NCBI GenBank assembly: GCA_038230775.1
Contig: JBBRMQ010000016.1
Location: 1-32,689 of the forward strand
Source: JBBRMQ01 sp038230775
Lineage (GTDB): Bacteria > Acidobacteriota > Thermoanaerobaculia > Gp7-AA8
Direction of reading: 5' to 3'
Length of the DNA stretch: 32,689 nucleotides
A program made the translations under genes and the position numbers. The notes under the pieces were generated by a model. It ran no database searches and was not told the origin of the DNA. It saw nothing but the letters and a program-made list of their open reading frames with translations. This document shows positions 13,348-22,575 of this stretch, piece by piece. Numbering within the stretch: position 1 is the stretch's first letter; each line of letters starts with the position of its first letter.

Positions 13348-14682
13348 TCACCACTCGAACTCCTCCATGAACCGTGTCGAGAAGTCGCCACTGATGAAGC
13401 GAGGATGATCGAGGATCGCGCGATGCAAAGGGATCGACGTCTTCACGCCTTCGACGATGAAGAGCTCGAGTGCGCGGCGGCCGCGCGCGATCGCTTCCGA
13501 GCGGTCCTTCCCACGCACGATCAGCTTCGCGATGAGCGAGTCGTAGTGCGGAGGGATGACGTAGTCGCGATAGACGGCGGCATCCACACGGATGCCCGGT
13601 CCGCCCGGGATGTGCCATTCCTTGATCTTTCCCGGATTCGGCGCGAACGTCACCGGATCCTCGGCATTGATGCGAAACTCGATCGCGTGACCGCGCAGTT
13701 TGAACTCTCCTTCGGGAACGGAGAGCGGCAGCCCCGACGCAACGCGGATCTGCTCTTTCACCAGATCGATCCCCGTCACTTCTTCGGTCACCGCGTGCTC
13801 GACCTGGATGCGCGTGTTCATCTCCATGAAATAGAAGCGGCCATCCTGGAACAGGAACTCGATCGTGCCCGCGTTCACGTAATTCACCGCGCGGCAGAGC
13901 GTGATGGCAGCCTCGCCCATCGCCTTGCGGATCTCGGGAGTGATGGCCGGCGATGGGGATTCCTCGAGGAGCTTCTGATGGCGGCGTTGAATCGAGCACT
14001 CGCGCTCGCCCAGCGACACGATACGGCCGTGTGTATCGCCGAAGACCTGAATCTCGATGTGGCGCGGATGCTCGAGGTATTTCTCGATGTAGACGTCTGC
14101 GGAACCGAATGCGCGCTCGGCCTCGCTGCGCGCCGTCTCGAATGCCCCCTGCAGATCGTCTTCCGATGCGCAGATGCGCATGCCGCGGCCGCCGCCACCC
14201 GCCGAAGCCTTGAGGATGACCGAGTACCCGATCTCCTTCGCCACTTCGACGGCTTCCGAGTACGTCTTCACCGGCCCGTCGCTTCCCGGAAGGATCGGCA
14301 CACCGGCGGCCTTGGCAGTCTCCCGAGCCTTCGCCTTGTTTCCCATGAGCCGGATGGCTTCGGGAGAAGGACCGATAAACGTCAGATGGCACTCGTTGGC
14401 GATCTCCGCGAAGTGCTCGTTCTCCGCGAGGAAGCCGTAGCCCGGATGGATGGCGTCGGCACCGGTGATCTCCGCCGCCGCGATGATGGACGAGATGCTG
14501 AGGTAACTCTGCCGCGACGCGGCTGGACCGATGCACACGTCGTCGTCGGCGTAGCGCACGTGCAGCGCATCGCGATCCGCTTCGGAATGCACTGCCACGG
14601 TCTTGATACCCATCTCCTTGCACGCGAGGATGACGCGAAGGGCGATCTCGCCTCGGTTGGCGATGAGAACTTTGGAGATCAT
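13348..14682 (-). CDS. accC: Acetyl-CoA carboxylase, biotin carboxylase subunit
   Basis: 444 residues from ATG 14682 (MISKVLIANRGEIALR). It carboxylates the biotin on AccB using ATP and bicarbonate, the first step of malonyl-CoA synthesis. The glycine-rich ATP loop is KASAGGGGRGMR. HIEIQVFGDTHG and ERECSIQRRHQK are ATP-grasp signatures. MEMNTRIQVEHAVTEEVTG and the RINAEDP segment are typical AccC motifs. Length fits the family. The frame is open to a TTG at 14706, but MISK matches the usual N-terminus. It lies 40 bases after accB. That gap holds two tandem GTCGGCT/GTCGGAC words but no reverse arm. Confidence 0.95.
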   Translation of the reverse strand: MISKVLIANRGEIALRVILACKEMGIKTVAVHSEADRDALHVRYADDDVCIGPAASRQSYLSISSIIAAAEITGADAIHPGYGFLAENEHFAEIANECHLTFIGPSPEAIRLMGNKAKARETAKAAGVPILPGSDGPVKTYSEAVEVAKEIGYSVILKASAGGGGRGMRICASEDDLQGAFETARSEAERAFGSADVYIEKYLEHPRHIEIQVFGDTHGRIVSLGERECSIQRRHQKLLEESPSPAITPEIRKAMGEAAITLCRAVNYVNAGTIEFLFQDGRFYFMEMNTRIQVEHAVTEEVTGIDLVKEQIRVASGLPLSVPEGEFKLRGHAIEFRINAEDPVTFAPNPGKIKEWHIPGGPGIRVDAAVYRDYVIPPHYDSLIAKLIVRGKDRSEAIARGRRALELFIVEGVKTSIPLHRAILDHPRFISGDFSTRFMEEFEW

Positions 14683-14722
14683 AAGAAGTGGTCGGCTGTC
14701 GGACAACGCGCGGTGACGCGCA

Positions 14723-15193
<471 letters not shown>

Positions 15194-15194
15194 G

Positions 15195-15548
15195 TCAGGT
15201 CAGCTCGTTTCTCAACTGCTGTTTCGCGCGGGCAAGCTCGAACCGCGCGCGGCCATAGTTTCCGTCGGGATTCATGACCAGAAGAACGAAGTACTCCGGC
15301 GTGACGGCGGATAGAAACGCGGTGTACTTCTCCGTCACGATCGAGAACTGCAGGACGTCTCCGGTATTGAGCTCCGTGTTGGAAAGGCGGATCGACTTCA
15401 CGAAGCCGCCGAACTCCGCGCCCATCACGTCGAGGGGAACGCCGTCGCGCTTGATCGACTCCACAGCGATGCCATCCAGTCCGATCAGGCTGAGCGCGAG
15501 GGTTCCGTCAACGCGCTGCTGAATGTCCTGCAGGATGTTTCTAAACAC
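15195..15548 (-). CDS. Roadblock/LC7-domain (MglB-like) protein
   Basis: 117 residues from GTG 15548, which has GGAGG six bases before it and overlaps the TPR gene's stop (GTGTTTAG). The frame is open to 15563, but that start would lie before its own ribosome binding site. The fold signature is visible: an amphipathic helix (NILQDIQQRVDG), ALSLIGLDGIAVES, a central helix, a VTEKYTAFLSAVTPEYFVLLVM strand pair and a C-terminal helix (GRARFELARAKQQL). Such proteins act as homodimers that regulate Ras-like GTPases (MglB with MglA in polarity). No GTPase gene is nearby. Confidence 0.85.
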   Translation of the reverse strand: MFRNILQDIQQRVDGTLALSLIGLDGIAVESIKRDGVPLDVMGAEFGGFVKSIRLSNTELNTGDVLQFSIVTEKYTAFLSAVTPEYFVLLVMNPDGNYGRARFELARAKQQLRNELT

Positions 15549-16557
15549 GCCCGGCCTCCGCACCCTTCACTTTCGAGAGCCACTTCTCCAGACGGTCGAC
15601 TTTCGTGTTGCTCATCGAGCTGGTGACCGGCTTCGCGCGCGATGCGTCGAGTCCATCCAGCTTCGCGCGGACCACGTCGTTGTTCGGATCGCGATCCAGA
15701 ATGCTCTCGTAGATCGACTGCGCGCGATCGACGAAGCCCTGCTGCACGTAGAGATCCGCCATCGTGACGGTATCGGCGACATCGTCGCTCGCGGGGGCGG
15801 CGGGCTCCGCAGCCGCGGGCTCGAATACATCCGCCGCGGGTTCTTCATCCGGCCAAGGAGCGGGCATGTCCGCAACCACCGGCGCCGCTTCGATGTGCAT
15901 GCCCGCTGGTTGCTCGAGCTCTACGGCGTCCGAGGTGTACGACTGCACGGGGTCCTCGAACGGACTCTCCTCGTGCGCCTCGTGCATCGGTTCCTCGTCG
16001 GCGGTCTGGACCTCGCGCGGCGTCTCCACCACTGGAGCGGGCGCCGGTGCCGGCGCCTGAGCAGCGGGCGGAGTCGGAACGACACCGGGCATCGTCCGCT
16101 CCGTCGCCGGCTCTGGCTCTGCCGCGTGAATCGTGACCGGGTTGATCTCGTCTTCCAGGCGATCGATCTGGGCGTTCAGCTCTTCATCGACCGGCAGGAG
16201 CGCGCGCACCAGCTTGTACTTCTTGATCGCTTCGATCTTGTCGCCGAGGTCGAGGTAGGCGTCGGCCATGAGCCGGGCGGCGACGACGTTGCCCGGATCG
16301 AGCTGCAGCGCCTTGGTGAATGCCTCGATCGACTCCTGATGCTTGTCCTCTTCACGAAGCGTGCGGCCGAGACTGACCCAGGCCGCGAGATACGTGGCGT
16401 TGTGCGTGAGGCCGGCGTGCAGCACCTGCTCCGCCTCGTCGTATGCCTTGACCTTGCGGAGCTCTTCGGCCAGCTGATAGAAAAGCCGGCTCTTCGGGTC
16501 CGTTTTGACCCGGAACCTGAGCTCCTCGATTTTCGGATTCGTCGCCGGCTGAGCCAT
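15541..16557 (-). CDS. TPR protein with Pro/Ala/Glu-rich linker
   Basis: 338 residues from ATG 16557. Three or four TPR units occupy about residues 10-150 (SRLFYQLAEELRKVKAYDEAEQVL, AAWVSLGRTLREEDKHQESIEAF, AARLMADAYLDLGDKIEAI). A long acidic, Pro/Ala-rich linker follows (about 155-275). One more TPR lies near the C-terminus (TMADLYVQQGFVDRAQSIYESIL), then a basic tail (VDRLEKWLSKVKG). No signal peptide, so cytoplasmic. The overlap with the roadblock gene suggests the two proteins work together as scaffold and polarity or regulatory partner. It is the first gene of the roadblock-accB-accC-aroK operon. The frame is open to 16650, but those residues do not look like protein and would cover a hairpin. 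Confidence 0.85.
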   Translation of the reverse strand: MAQPATNPKIEELRFRVKTDPKSRLFYQLAEELRKVKAYDEAEQVLHAGLTHNATYLAAWVSLGRTLREEDKHQESIEAFTKALQLDPGNVVAARLMADAYLDLGDKIEAIKKYKLVRALLPVDEELNAQIDRLEDEINPVTIHAAEPEPATERTMPGVVPTPPAAQAPAPAPAPVVETPREVQTADEEPMHEAHEESPFEDPVQSYTSDAVELEQPAGMHIEAAPVVADMPAPWPDEEPAADVFEPAAAEPAAPASDDVADTVTMADLYVQQGFVDRAQSIYESILDRDPNNDVVRAKLDGLDASRAKPVTSSMSNTKVDRLEKWLSKVKGAEAGRV

Positions 16558-16576
16558 GGTTAAGGAACCGCATTCT

Positions 16577-16594
16577 TGCTCACGGTCGTGAGCA
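16577..16594. promoter_or_regulatory. Palindrome (TGCTCACG-GT-CGTGAGCA) before the TPR/acc operon
   Basis: Perfect 8-base arms with a 2-base centre, 20 bases upstream of the ATG at 16557. The symmetry and position suit a dimeric repressor operator or a leader hairpin. I see no clear -35/-10 pair near it. Confidence 0.4.
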
Positions 16595-16619
16595 GCGCAA
16601 CTTCTTCCCGAGATGCGAA

Positions 16620-16637
16620 CCGCCCCCGAAGGGGCGG
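16620..16637 (-). terminator. UUCG-capped hairpin after the pil/lipoprotein operon
   Basis: The minus strand reads CCGCCCC, TTCG, GGGGCGG, a perfect 7-bp GC stem with a UUCG loop, 27 bases after the stop at 16665. No T-run follows. It has the same form as the hairpin at 9690. Confidence 0.55.
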
Positions 16638-16664
16638 CTCGAAAAGACAACTATGAACGAGGCG

Positions 16665-18716
16665 CTACTGCGAGGTGCCGACGAATTGAATATCCCGCGT
16701 TCCCGCGTTTGTGACGAAGCGGAATGTGCAAACATCGGCAACGGCCGTCGCCGTGGTCGGGGCGTTGTAAGAAACAGTCACTGGCAAGGCGTCGCATTGC
16801 AGGAGCGCGGAGGCCGGCACGGGTGGAGGCGGCGTAAATCGAGTGCAACCCGTTCCCGTGCCGCCGATTGGGGTGATGCTCGTGATCGTCAACGGTGTGC
16901 TACCGGTATTGACGAGCGTCACGGTCTGCGAGGAAGGAGTTACGGTGACGGAAGCCGGTACCGCCGGTGGCCCAAGGGTCGCCGGAATAATTCTGCCAGA
17001 GAACGGCACGACGATGCCGCTGACCGTCAAGATTGGCACCGCCGGAGGATTGACCGTCAGACCATTGGTGAACGTGTCGGTGCAGCCCGTGCTCAAACTC
17101 AAGTACGTAACATTGAACGCCGTCGGTATTTGTGCGCTCACACCCGTAGCGGCGGAGCAGGACTGAGTCGCTAGAGTCAGGTTCGTCGGGACGATGATCG
17201 TGAAAGTCGTCGTGCCGTCGGAGTTTGCGGTTGAACCCGTGATGGTCGCCGGTTTGTCTCCAATCGTGATTCGGGGAATTCCGGAAGCATTCAGAACGGT
17301 GACGGAGGTCGTTGAACCCGGTGTCGCCGGACTGACTACAGTCGTGACTTTCACCGGCGGTGAAATGTAGGTGAACGTCGGGATCGACGAAGCAGTATCC
17401 CCGTTCTCCGTATTCAAAACGGTGATCGTCCCGACGAGGTTTGCGCAGGCCGTATTCAAGGGCTGCAGGGTCCGCGCGACGACCTCGGTGCCGGATACGC
17501 GAATGACCTGCGCCGGGACGCCGGCGATCGTGACGGCGAGCGGATCGTCGAAGCCCGTGCCGTCGATCGTGACGCTCGTGCCGCCGACGATCGGGCCTTG
17601 TGTCGGGCTGATTGTGGTGATCGTCATCTTCGGCGTGTACCGGAATCCGCTCGCAGCGGTGACTTCGGTTCCCGAGCCGATGTTCTTGACTCTGACGTCG
17701 ACGGGACCAGTGACCGTCCCGGAGCCGCCCGGAGTCGTGTCGCTCGCGCGCGGGCTCATCACGATGATCTGGTTGAAGTTGATGCTGATGACCTGCGCTT
17801 CCGCCGCGTTGAAGAAGACCTGGACTGGCGCCTGGAAATTGTCGCCGATGATCGTGGTGCGGGTTCCGCCGCCGATCGGACCGGAGGTCGGGGTGATGCC
17901 GCGGATGACAGGCGTCAGAGACGGGGATGTGAAGATGATCGCCCCGGATGTGACAATCGATGCCTCGGTGCTCGAGCCCGCGCCGACAAGAACGGTGACG
18001 CTGAGCGAGATCGCTTTGCCGGCCGGGACGTCGAACGGCGGCGTGATCGCGGTGATCTGCGTCGGCGTGACGCTCGTGACTAGCGCGTCCTTCGTCGTCT
18101 GCCCGCTGCATGCGGTCGGATCGGGAGGCGTGGAGGCGCTGCCTTCACACTTGAAGATCACACGTACTGGAGCGCGGAAGTTCGTGCCGGTGATGGTGAT
18201 GGTCTCGCCGCCGGACGGTCTGCCCGTCGTCGGCGTGATCGAAATGACGGTCGGTGTGGTGCTCGGAGTCGTCGGCGTCGTAGCAGTCGACGAGAAGGTG
18301 ACGATCGTCGTCTTGGATGCGTTGTTCACGGTGGCCGTCACGGTGGCCGCGCCAGGTGACCCGGAAGTGAGCGTCGCCGTGGCCACGCCGTTCGTCGTCG
18401 TCTTGATGATCGTGGCGCCGCTGGTGCCGATGTCGGTGAAAGTGCCCAGGTTCGTCGAGAACTGGACGGCGGTGCCGTTGGCGACCGGATGTCCGCTCTC
18501 GCTGACCGTTGCCGTCACGATCGACGTCGAACTGACGAGCGGGCTCGCGTTCGATACCGTGAGTGTGATCGTCGCGCCGGATGGCGGCGTGGTGGTCTGG
18601 GTTCCGGTCACCGGCGTTGTCGTCGGCGAGGTCGGAGATTCACCCTTGCACGCTGCGAACACGATGAGCAGCGCCATCTGGGCGAACAAGAATTTCCGTT
18701 GTCGCATGTTGATCAT
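16665..18716 (-). CDS. Lipoprotein with Ig-like and several IPT/TIG domains
   Basis: 683 residues from ATG 18716; ATG 18707 is also possible. The signal ends in the lipobox-like VFAAC with Cys23, then a Thr/Ser/Pro linker. A Big/invasin-like Ig domain follows (about 45-145: VSNASPLVSSTSIVTATVSESG, NGVATATLTSGSPGAATVTATV). At least three IPT/TIG domains come next, each opening with I-x-P-T-x-G-x-x-x-G-G and T-I-x-G-x-x-F, at about 155, 275 and 365. The C-terminus (LVNTGSTPLTITSITPIGG) is like HYDIN/ASPM beta-sandwich repeats. The beta-rich modular form suits a surface protein or adhesin. It lies 37 bases behind another lipoprotein and behind pilQ, so it may serve the pilus or the secretin. Several paired cysteines hint at disulfides. 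Confidence 0.82.
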   Translation of the reverse strand: MINMRQRKFLFAQMALLIVFAACKGESPTSPTTTPVTGTQTTTPPSGATITLTVSNASPLVSSTSIVTATVSESGHPVANGTAVQFSTNLGTFTDIGTSGATIIKTTTNGVATATLTSGSPGAATVTATVNNASKTTIVTFSSTATTPTTPSTTPTVISITPTTGRPSGGETITITGTNFRAPVRVIFKCEGSASTPPDPTACSGQTTKDALVTSVTPTQITAITPPFDVPAGKAISLSVTVLVGAGSSTEASIVTSGAIIFTSPSLTPVIRGITPTSGPIGGGTRTTIIGDNFQAPVQVFFNAAEAQVISINFNQIIVMSPRASDTTPGGSGTVTGPVDVRVKNIGSGTEVTAASGFRYTPKMTITTISPTQGPIVGGTSVTIDGTGFDDPLAVTIAGVPAQVIRVSGTEVVARTLQPLNTACANLVGTITVLNTENGDTASSIPTFTYISPPVKVTTVVSPATPGSTTSVTVLNASGIPRITIGDKPATITGSTANSDGTTTFTIIVPTNLTLATQSCSAATGVSAQIPTAFNVTYLSLSTGCTDTFTNGLTVNPPAVPILTVSGIVVPFSGRIIPATLGPPAVPASVTVTPSSQTVTLVNTGSTPLTITSITPIGGTGTGCTRFTPPPPVPASALLQCDALPVTVSYNAPTTATAVADVCTFRFVTNAGTRDIQFVGTSQ

Positions 18717-18753
18717 CTCAACCCCCGTAATCCCCTCATCACACCCCGGAGCG

Positions 18754-19347
18754 CTACGCGCATCCGCCACACGAATAGCAGAAGTCCAGCGTGATCCGCG
18801 TACTGCCGGAGACGCGCTCACCAGCGAGCGTCTGACCGAACACCTCGAGGATGGCGTCCATGGTGACGTTGCTCTTCCCCGTCTCGGGGTCGCGTCCGCC
18901 ACCGGCCGGTTTCAATGCTGCAAAGGGCGCCTGACTGAGTGCGCCGATTTCAAATCCGAGAAAATCGTTCACGGCCGTGTCGGAGCCGCCGACCGTGAGC
19001 GAGCCCGACGTCGCGCGGGTGAATGGCGCGGGAACCAGGGTTCCGCCATCTTTGCGTACGTACGAGACGCGATAACTCGTCAACTGGACCGAATTGAAAC
19101 GCCCGTCTGTCGGGAGCTTGCTGTTATTGACGCCCTGGAGCAGGATCGCGCGCACGTTGACGGTCGCGATGCTCTTGTCGCAATTCGCAGCGCCAGTTGC
19201 GAGGTCGATGCGCGTCAGGTCCTGCTTATTGGTCACGACCAGGGAAACTGGTCCGTTCGAGCGGCTCAGATCGCCGCTGCAGCCTACGATCAGCGCAAGC
19301 GCTGCGATCATCATGGCGGGCACAGCCTGTTTCGTTTTGCGGTTCAT
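18754..19347 (-). CDS. Lipoprotein of unknown function with C-terminal Cys cluster
   Basis: 197 residues from ATG 19347, which has GGAGG five or six bases before it; the longer frame to 19392 lacks this. The signal peptide ends in LIVGC with Cys23 as the lipidated residue. The rest is beta-rich without a recognised domain. It ends in DFCYSCGGCA, three Cys residues spaced C-x2-C-x2-C at the very C-terminus. The gene starts 46 bases after pilQ and precedes the IPT/TIG lipoprotein, so it is probably in the pil operon. A role as a pilotin or secretin-associated lipoprotein is possible but only inferred from position. Confidence 0.75.
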   Translation of the reverse strand: MNRKTKQAVPAMMIAALALIVGCSGDLSRSNGPVSLVVTNKQDLTRIDLATGAANCDKSIATVNVRAILLQGVNNSKLPTDGRFNSVQLTSYRVSYVRKDGGTLVPAPFTRATSGSLTVGGSDTAVNDFLGFEIGALSQAPFAALKPAGGGRDPETGKSNVTMDAILEVFGQTLAGERVSGSTRITLDFCYSCGGCA

Positions 19348-19393
19348 TCCGCCCCTCCGACTCTCCCCGTTGCGGGTCTGACTTCCGTTCATG

Positions 19394-21967
19394 TTACGAC
19401 GCCCTCAGGATGCGCGGCGTGATGAAGATCAGCAGCTCGTCATGCGAGTTGCTGATGTTGTGTGTTTTGAACAGGTTGCCGAGTATAGGAATCTGATGCA
19501 GGAACGGCAGCCGCGATTGCGAGTTGTTGTCCGTGGTCTGGTAAATGCCGCCGATCACCGACGTGCCGCCGTCACGCACCATGAGCCGTGTCCGCGCCTG
19601 CCGTGTCTGGATTGGCGTACCCGCCGCACCTTCGATTGCAAGACCTTGCGCCGGCTCATTCTTCTGCACCGCAATATCCATGATAACCGTGCCCGCCTCG
19701 GTAATCTGCGGGATGACCGACAAGTTGAGGGTTGCGTCGACGTAGCTGATGGTCGTCGTGAAGTTGACGCGCGTCTGGAACGGAATCTGGACGCCGCTCT
19801 GGATCTGCGCGGCCGTGTTGTCCTGCGTCACGACGCGTGGTGCCGAGATGACGCGGACCAGGCCTTCAGACTCCGCTGCGTTGAGTGCGACGTCGAGGTT
19901 GAAGCCGCCGAGCACGTCGCCGAGGTGAAACGCGAGAACCGAGTTGCCGGGGCCGAAGGAGAACGGACCGCCGACGAAGTCGACGCGGTTCGGAAACACG
20001 AGGCCGGTGCCCGTTCCGAGCGACGGATCGAGCGAGCCCTGGAAGCCCCACACGAACCCGTACTGCTGCAGGAACGTCTTCGAGGTCTCGACGATCCGCG
20101 CCTCGATGAGCACCTGGCGCGTCGGCACGTCGACCGATTCGATCAGGTTGCGCATCGTCTGCAGATACGTCGGGATCTCCGTGATGATCAGCTGGTTGGT
20201 GCGGTTGTCGACGATGATGCGGCCGCGCGGCGATGCGATCTGCAGCAGCAGACTCTGCACGTCGGCTGCGCGTGCGTATGAGAGCTTGAAGCTGACCGTC
20301 GTCAGCGGAACGTTCAACCGCTCTTCTTCCTGAAGTGAGCGCGTCGCCACCGCCTCGGCGGCCAGCCGCTGAAGCGAACCGATCCGCATGACGTTTCCTT
20401 CGAGAACATACGACAGACCGTTCTGACGAAGAATGATGTCGAGCGCCTGGTCCCACGGCACGTCGACGAAATCGACAGTGACGGATCCCGTGACGCCCGG
20501 ATCGATCGCGATATTGAGGCCGGTGAGTTGCGCGAACGTGCGCAGCACATCTTTGATGTCCGCGTCTTTGAGGTTCAGCGAGATGGGCTCGCCCGTGTAC
20601 GTATGTTCGGTGCCGCTCAGGAAGCGCGTACCTCCGAGAAACCCGCCGGTGATCGACGGATTGCCGGCGGTTTGCGCACCCGCGGCCGTCGGCGTCGCTT
20701 CGCCGAAGACGTTCTCGCCACCGATGACCGTCCCCTGCGGTCCGCTCGGTTGCGTCGTGGTTGCGGTGTTGCCGCTCGCGGGAGACGGAGCGCTCGCCGA
20801 GATCTGCGACGGCGTCTTCGGTGCGGCAGGGCGCGGGGCGGGCGACGGCGCGGTGGCCTGATCGCCGCCGCGGATCACTGACTTCGCACCCTTCGATGCC
20901 GAGGGCGGCATCTTCCATGTGGTTGCGTTGTCGGCGACGACCGAGACCTGCGACGGGATGTCGCTCGCGGCGACTCTTGCTTCCGCCACATGCTTCGGAG
21001 CGGGTTTGGTTGCCGCGACCTTCGTCTCGATCGAGGCGGGCATCGATGCCGCCGCATCGCCGAACGAAATCAGGAGGCGATCTCCCGCCTTCGTAACGCG
21101 GTAAGGAGTCTTCTGATCGAGGTCCACGACCACGCGCGCCACATCGTCCTTGAACTGACCGACGCGAACGGCCTTGACCATCGTTCCGTTAACGGCGAGG
21201 TTCGACTTGGCCACCTTGCTCTTCACACCGTCGAGATCGATGACGAGGCGCGACGGCTTCTCGAGCGTGATGGCGTGGTACGAAAGCTCACCGTCGCCGG
21301 CGAGTTGCACCTGAACGGCGGCGCCGCTGCCCGTGGTTTCGACTTTCTTCAATGTCCGTGCTTTCGCCAGAACGATCGGCTCGGCGGTCACGGTCGGCTC
21401 CACGGTCCTGATCGGCGCCTCGACGACGGGCGCCTCGGTCACCTGCGGAACCGGAGCGGAAGTTTCCTTCGGAGTGTCGACCTTCGCTTCGACCGATGCG
21501 GGAACGGCGGACGGCAATGAGACAGCCACCGTGTTGCCATTCGCTGCTGCCTGCAATGCACCAGGCTGTGCCAGGTGAAACGTCACGCGCGTCAGCCGTG
21601 TCCCCATTTCCGTCACTTCATCCGCGGCGATGGACGTGATGCCCGCGGGAAGCGGCGAGGAAACTGCCAGGGTCGAGGCCTTCGATGCGCCGGTAAGATC
21701 GATGACGAACAGGTCGGGCGTCGGGCTGTAGGACGTGTACGCAGGAGCCGCGCTCGTTCTCAACACGATGCGCGACTGCTCGATATCGATCGCGCTCAGT
21801 GTCATCGACGTCGCCGGATCGGCAGCAGCTTGAGCCTGCGGCGGCGCACTCTTTTCTGCAGAACGGTGCCGGAACAGCGACGCCGATGCAGCGTTCACGC
21901 TCAGGATGAGCATCCCTGCGATCAGCAGAATTCGCTTGCCTTTTCTCATACTTCCCACCTTCACCAT
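19394..21967 (-). CDS. pilQ: Type IV pilus secretin PilQ
   Basis: About 857 residues from ATG 21967, which has GGAGG eight bases before it; ATG 21949 is the alternative and keeps the signal peptide. PilQ forms the outer-membrane ring through which pili leave. A signal peptide is followed by two AMIN domains (about 40-135 and 205-305) that bind peptidoglycan. A long Pro/Ala/Thr-rich linker follows. Then come the STN/secretin N0-like domain (EPISLNLKDADIKDVLRTFAQL), an N1/NolW domain (FKLSYARAADVQSLLLQIASP...LIITEIP) and the secretin barrel to the end, with VIGGIYQTTDNN and LPFLHQIPILGNLFK as signatures. It lies 35 bases after pilP. Confidence 0.95.
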   Translation of the reverse strand: MVKVGSMRKGKRILLIAGMLILSVNAASASLFRHRSAEKSAPPQAQAAADPATSMTLSAIDIEQSRIVLRTSAAPAYTSYSPTPDLFVIDLTGASKASTLAVSSPLPAGITSIAADEVTEMGTRLTRVTFHLAQPGALQAAANGNTVAVSLPSAVPASVEAKVDTPKETSAPVPQVTEAPVVEAPIRTVEPTVTAEPIVLAKARTLKKVETTGSGAAVQVQLAGDGELSYHAITLEKPSRLVIDLDGVKSKVAKSNLAVNGTMVKAVRVGQFKDDVARVVVDLDQKTPYRVTKAGDRLLISFGDAAASMPASIETKVAATKPAPKHVAEARVAASDIPSQVSVVADNATTWKMPPSASKGAKSVIRGGDQATAPSPAPRPAAPKTPSQISASAPSPASGNTATTTQPSGPQGTVIGGENVFGEATPTAAGAQTAGNPSITGGFLGGTRFLSGTEHTYTGEPISLNLKDADIKDVLRTFAQLTGLNIAIDPGVTGSVTVDFVDVPWDQALDIILRQNGLSYVLEGNVMRIGSLQRLAAEAVATRSLQEEERLNVPLTTVSFKLSYARAADVQSLLLQIASPRGRIIVDNRTNQLIITEIPTYLQTMRNLIESVDVPTRQVLIEARIVETSKTFLQQYGFVWGFQGSLDPSLGTGTGLVFPNRVDFVGGPFSFGPGNSVLAFHLGDVLGGFNLDVALNAAESEGLVRVISAPRVVTQDNTAAQIQSGVQIPFQTRVNFTTTISYVDATLNLSVIPQITEAGTVIMDIAVQKNEPAQGLAIEGAAGTPIQTRQARTRLMVRDGGTSVIGGIYQTTDNNSQSRLPFLHQIPILGNLFKTHNISNSHDELLIFITPRILRAS

Positions 21968-22002
21968 CTCACAGCCCTCCACGCACCTGGCCACCCAGCA
22001 CG

Positions 22003-22575
22003 CTATTTCTTCGATGCCTCGGGGGAAATGTCCTTGACGACTTCACGGAAACGTTCGATTCGGGTCGGGTCGTTGACCTCCTGCCGAAACACGACAGTTG
22101 TAGAGGTGATGCGAATGACTTCGCCATCCAGCACCTTGTCCCCTATTTTGATGAGATAGCCCTTGTTGTCCGGACCATTCACCATCGCCACCAGACCCTG
22201 TTGCTTGGTCTTGACGATGCCTTGCAGTTTGATTTCGTCGATGAGGAAGCCCGGAGGTCCGGGGACCTGTCCCGACGTGCGCTTCGGCGATGGGCCGATG
22301 AGCGACTGGAACGGATCACGCCGTCCCTGGGGATCGTAGTGATAGGAATCGGGCGAGCTCGGCTCCTCGAGAATCTCTTGCAGCGATTGCTGGACGGCCG
22401 TCTCGCCTTTCGGTGTGGTCGAGGTGGAGATCGTGGCCGTGCCCGACGGCGTCGAAGTGGTTGTCGTGCCGCTGCTGCCGCCCGGACGTCCGCCCGGCGC
22501 GGGAGTCTGCGCGAAAACCGTCGCCATCGCGACGATGACCACGACAAACGAAAACGTGAGTCTCGTCGTTCTCAT
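22003..22575 (-). CDS. pilP: Type IV pilus assembly lipoprotein-like PilP
   Basis: 190 residues from ATG 22575, which overlaps the pilO stop (ATGA). An N-terminal hydrophobic signal (about 5-24) ends in VFAQ, without the cysteine of classical PilP lipoproteins, so it may be a periplasmic or anchored form. A Gly/Ser/Thr-rich linker leads to the PilP domain, with YDPQGRRDPFQSLI, LIDEIKLQGIVKTKQQGLVAMV, GYLIKIGDKVLDGEVIRI and TVVFRQEV. PilP links the PilN/PilO inner-membrane pair to PilQ. The long upstream extension of the frame is shadow. Confidence 0.92.
   Translation of the reverse strand: MRTTRLTFSFVVVIVAMATVFAQTPAPGGRPGGSSGTTTTSTPSGTATISTSTTPKGETAVQQSLQEILEEPSSPDSYHYDPQGRRDPFQSLIGPSPKRTSGQVPGPPGFLIDEIKLQGIVKTKQQGLVAMVNGPDNKGYLIKIGDKVLDGEVIRITSTTVVFRQEVNDPTRIERFREVVKDISPEASKK

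Noticed and set aside
17371..19422. A 683-residue plus-strand ORF opposite the IPT lipoprotein
   Set aside because: Val/Thr-rich mirror of the Thr/Val-rich minus-strand gene. The minus strand has lipobox, TIG motifs and operon context.
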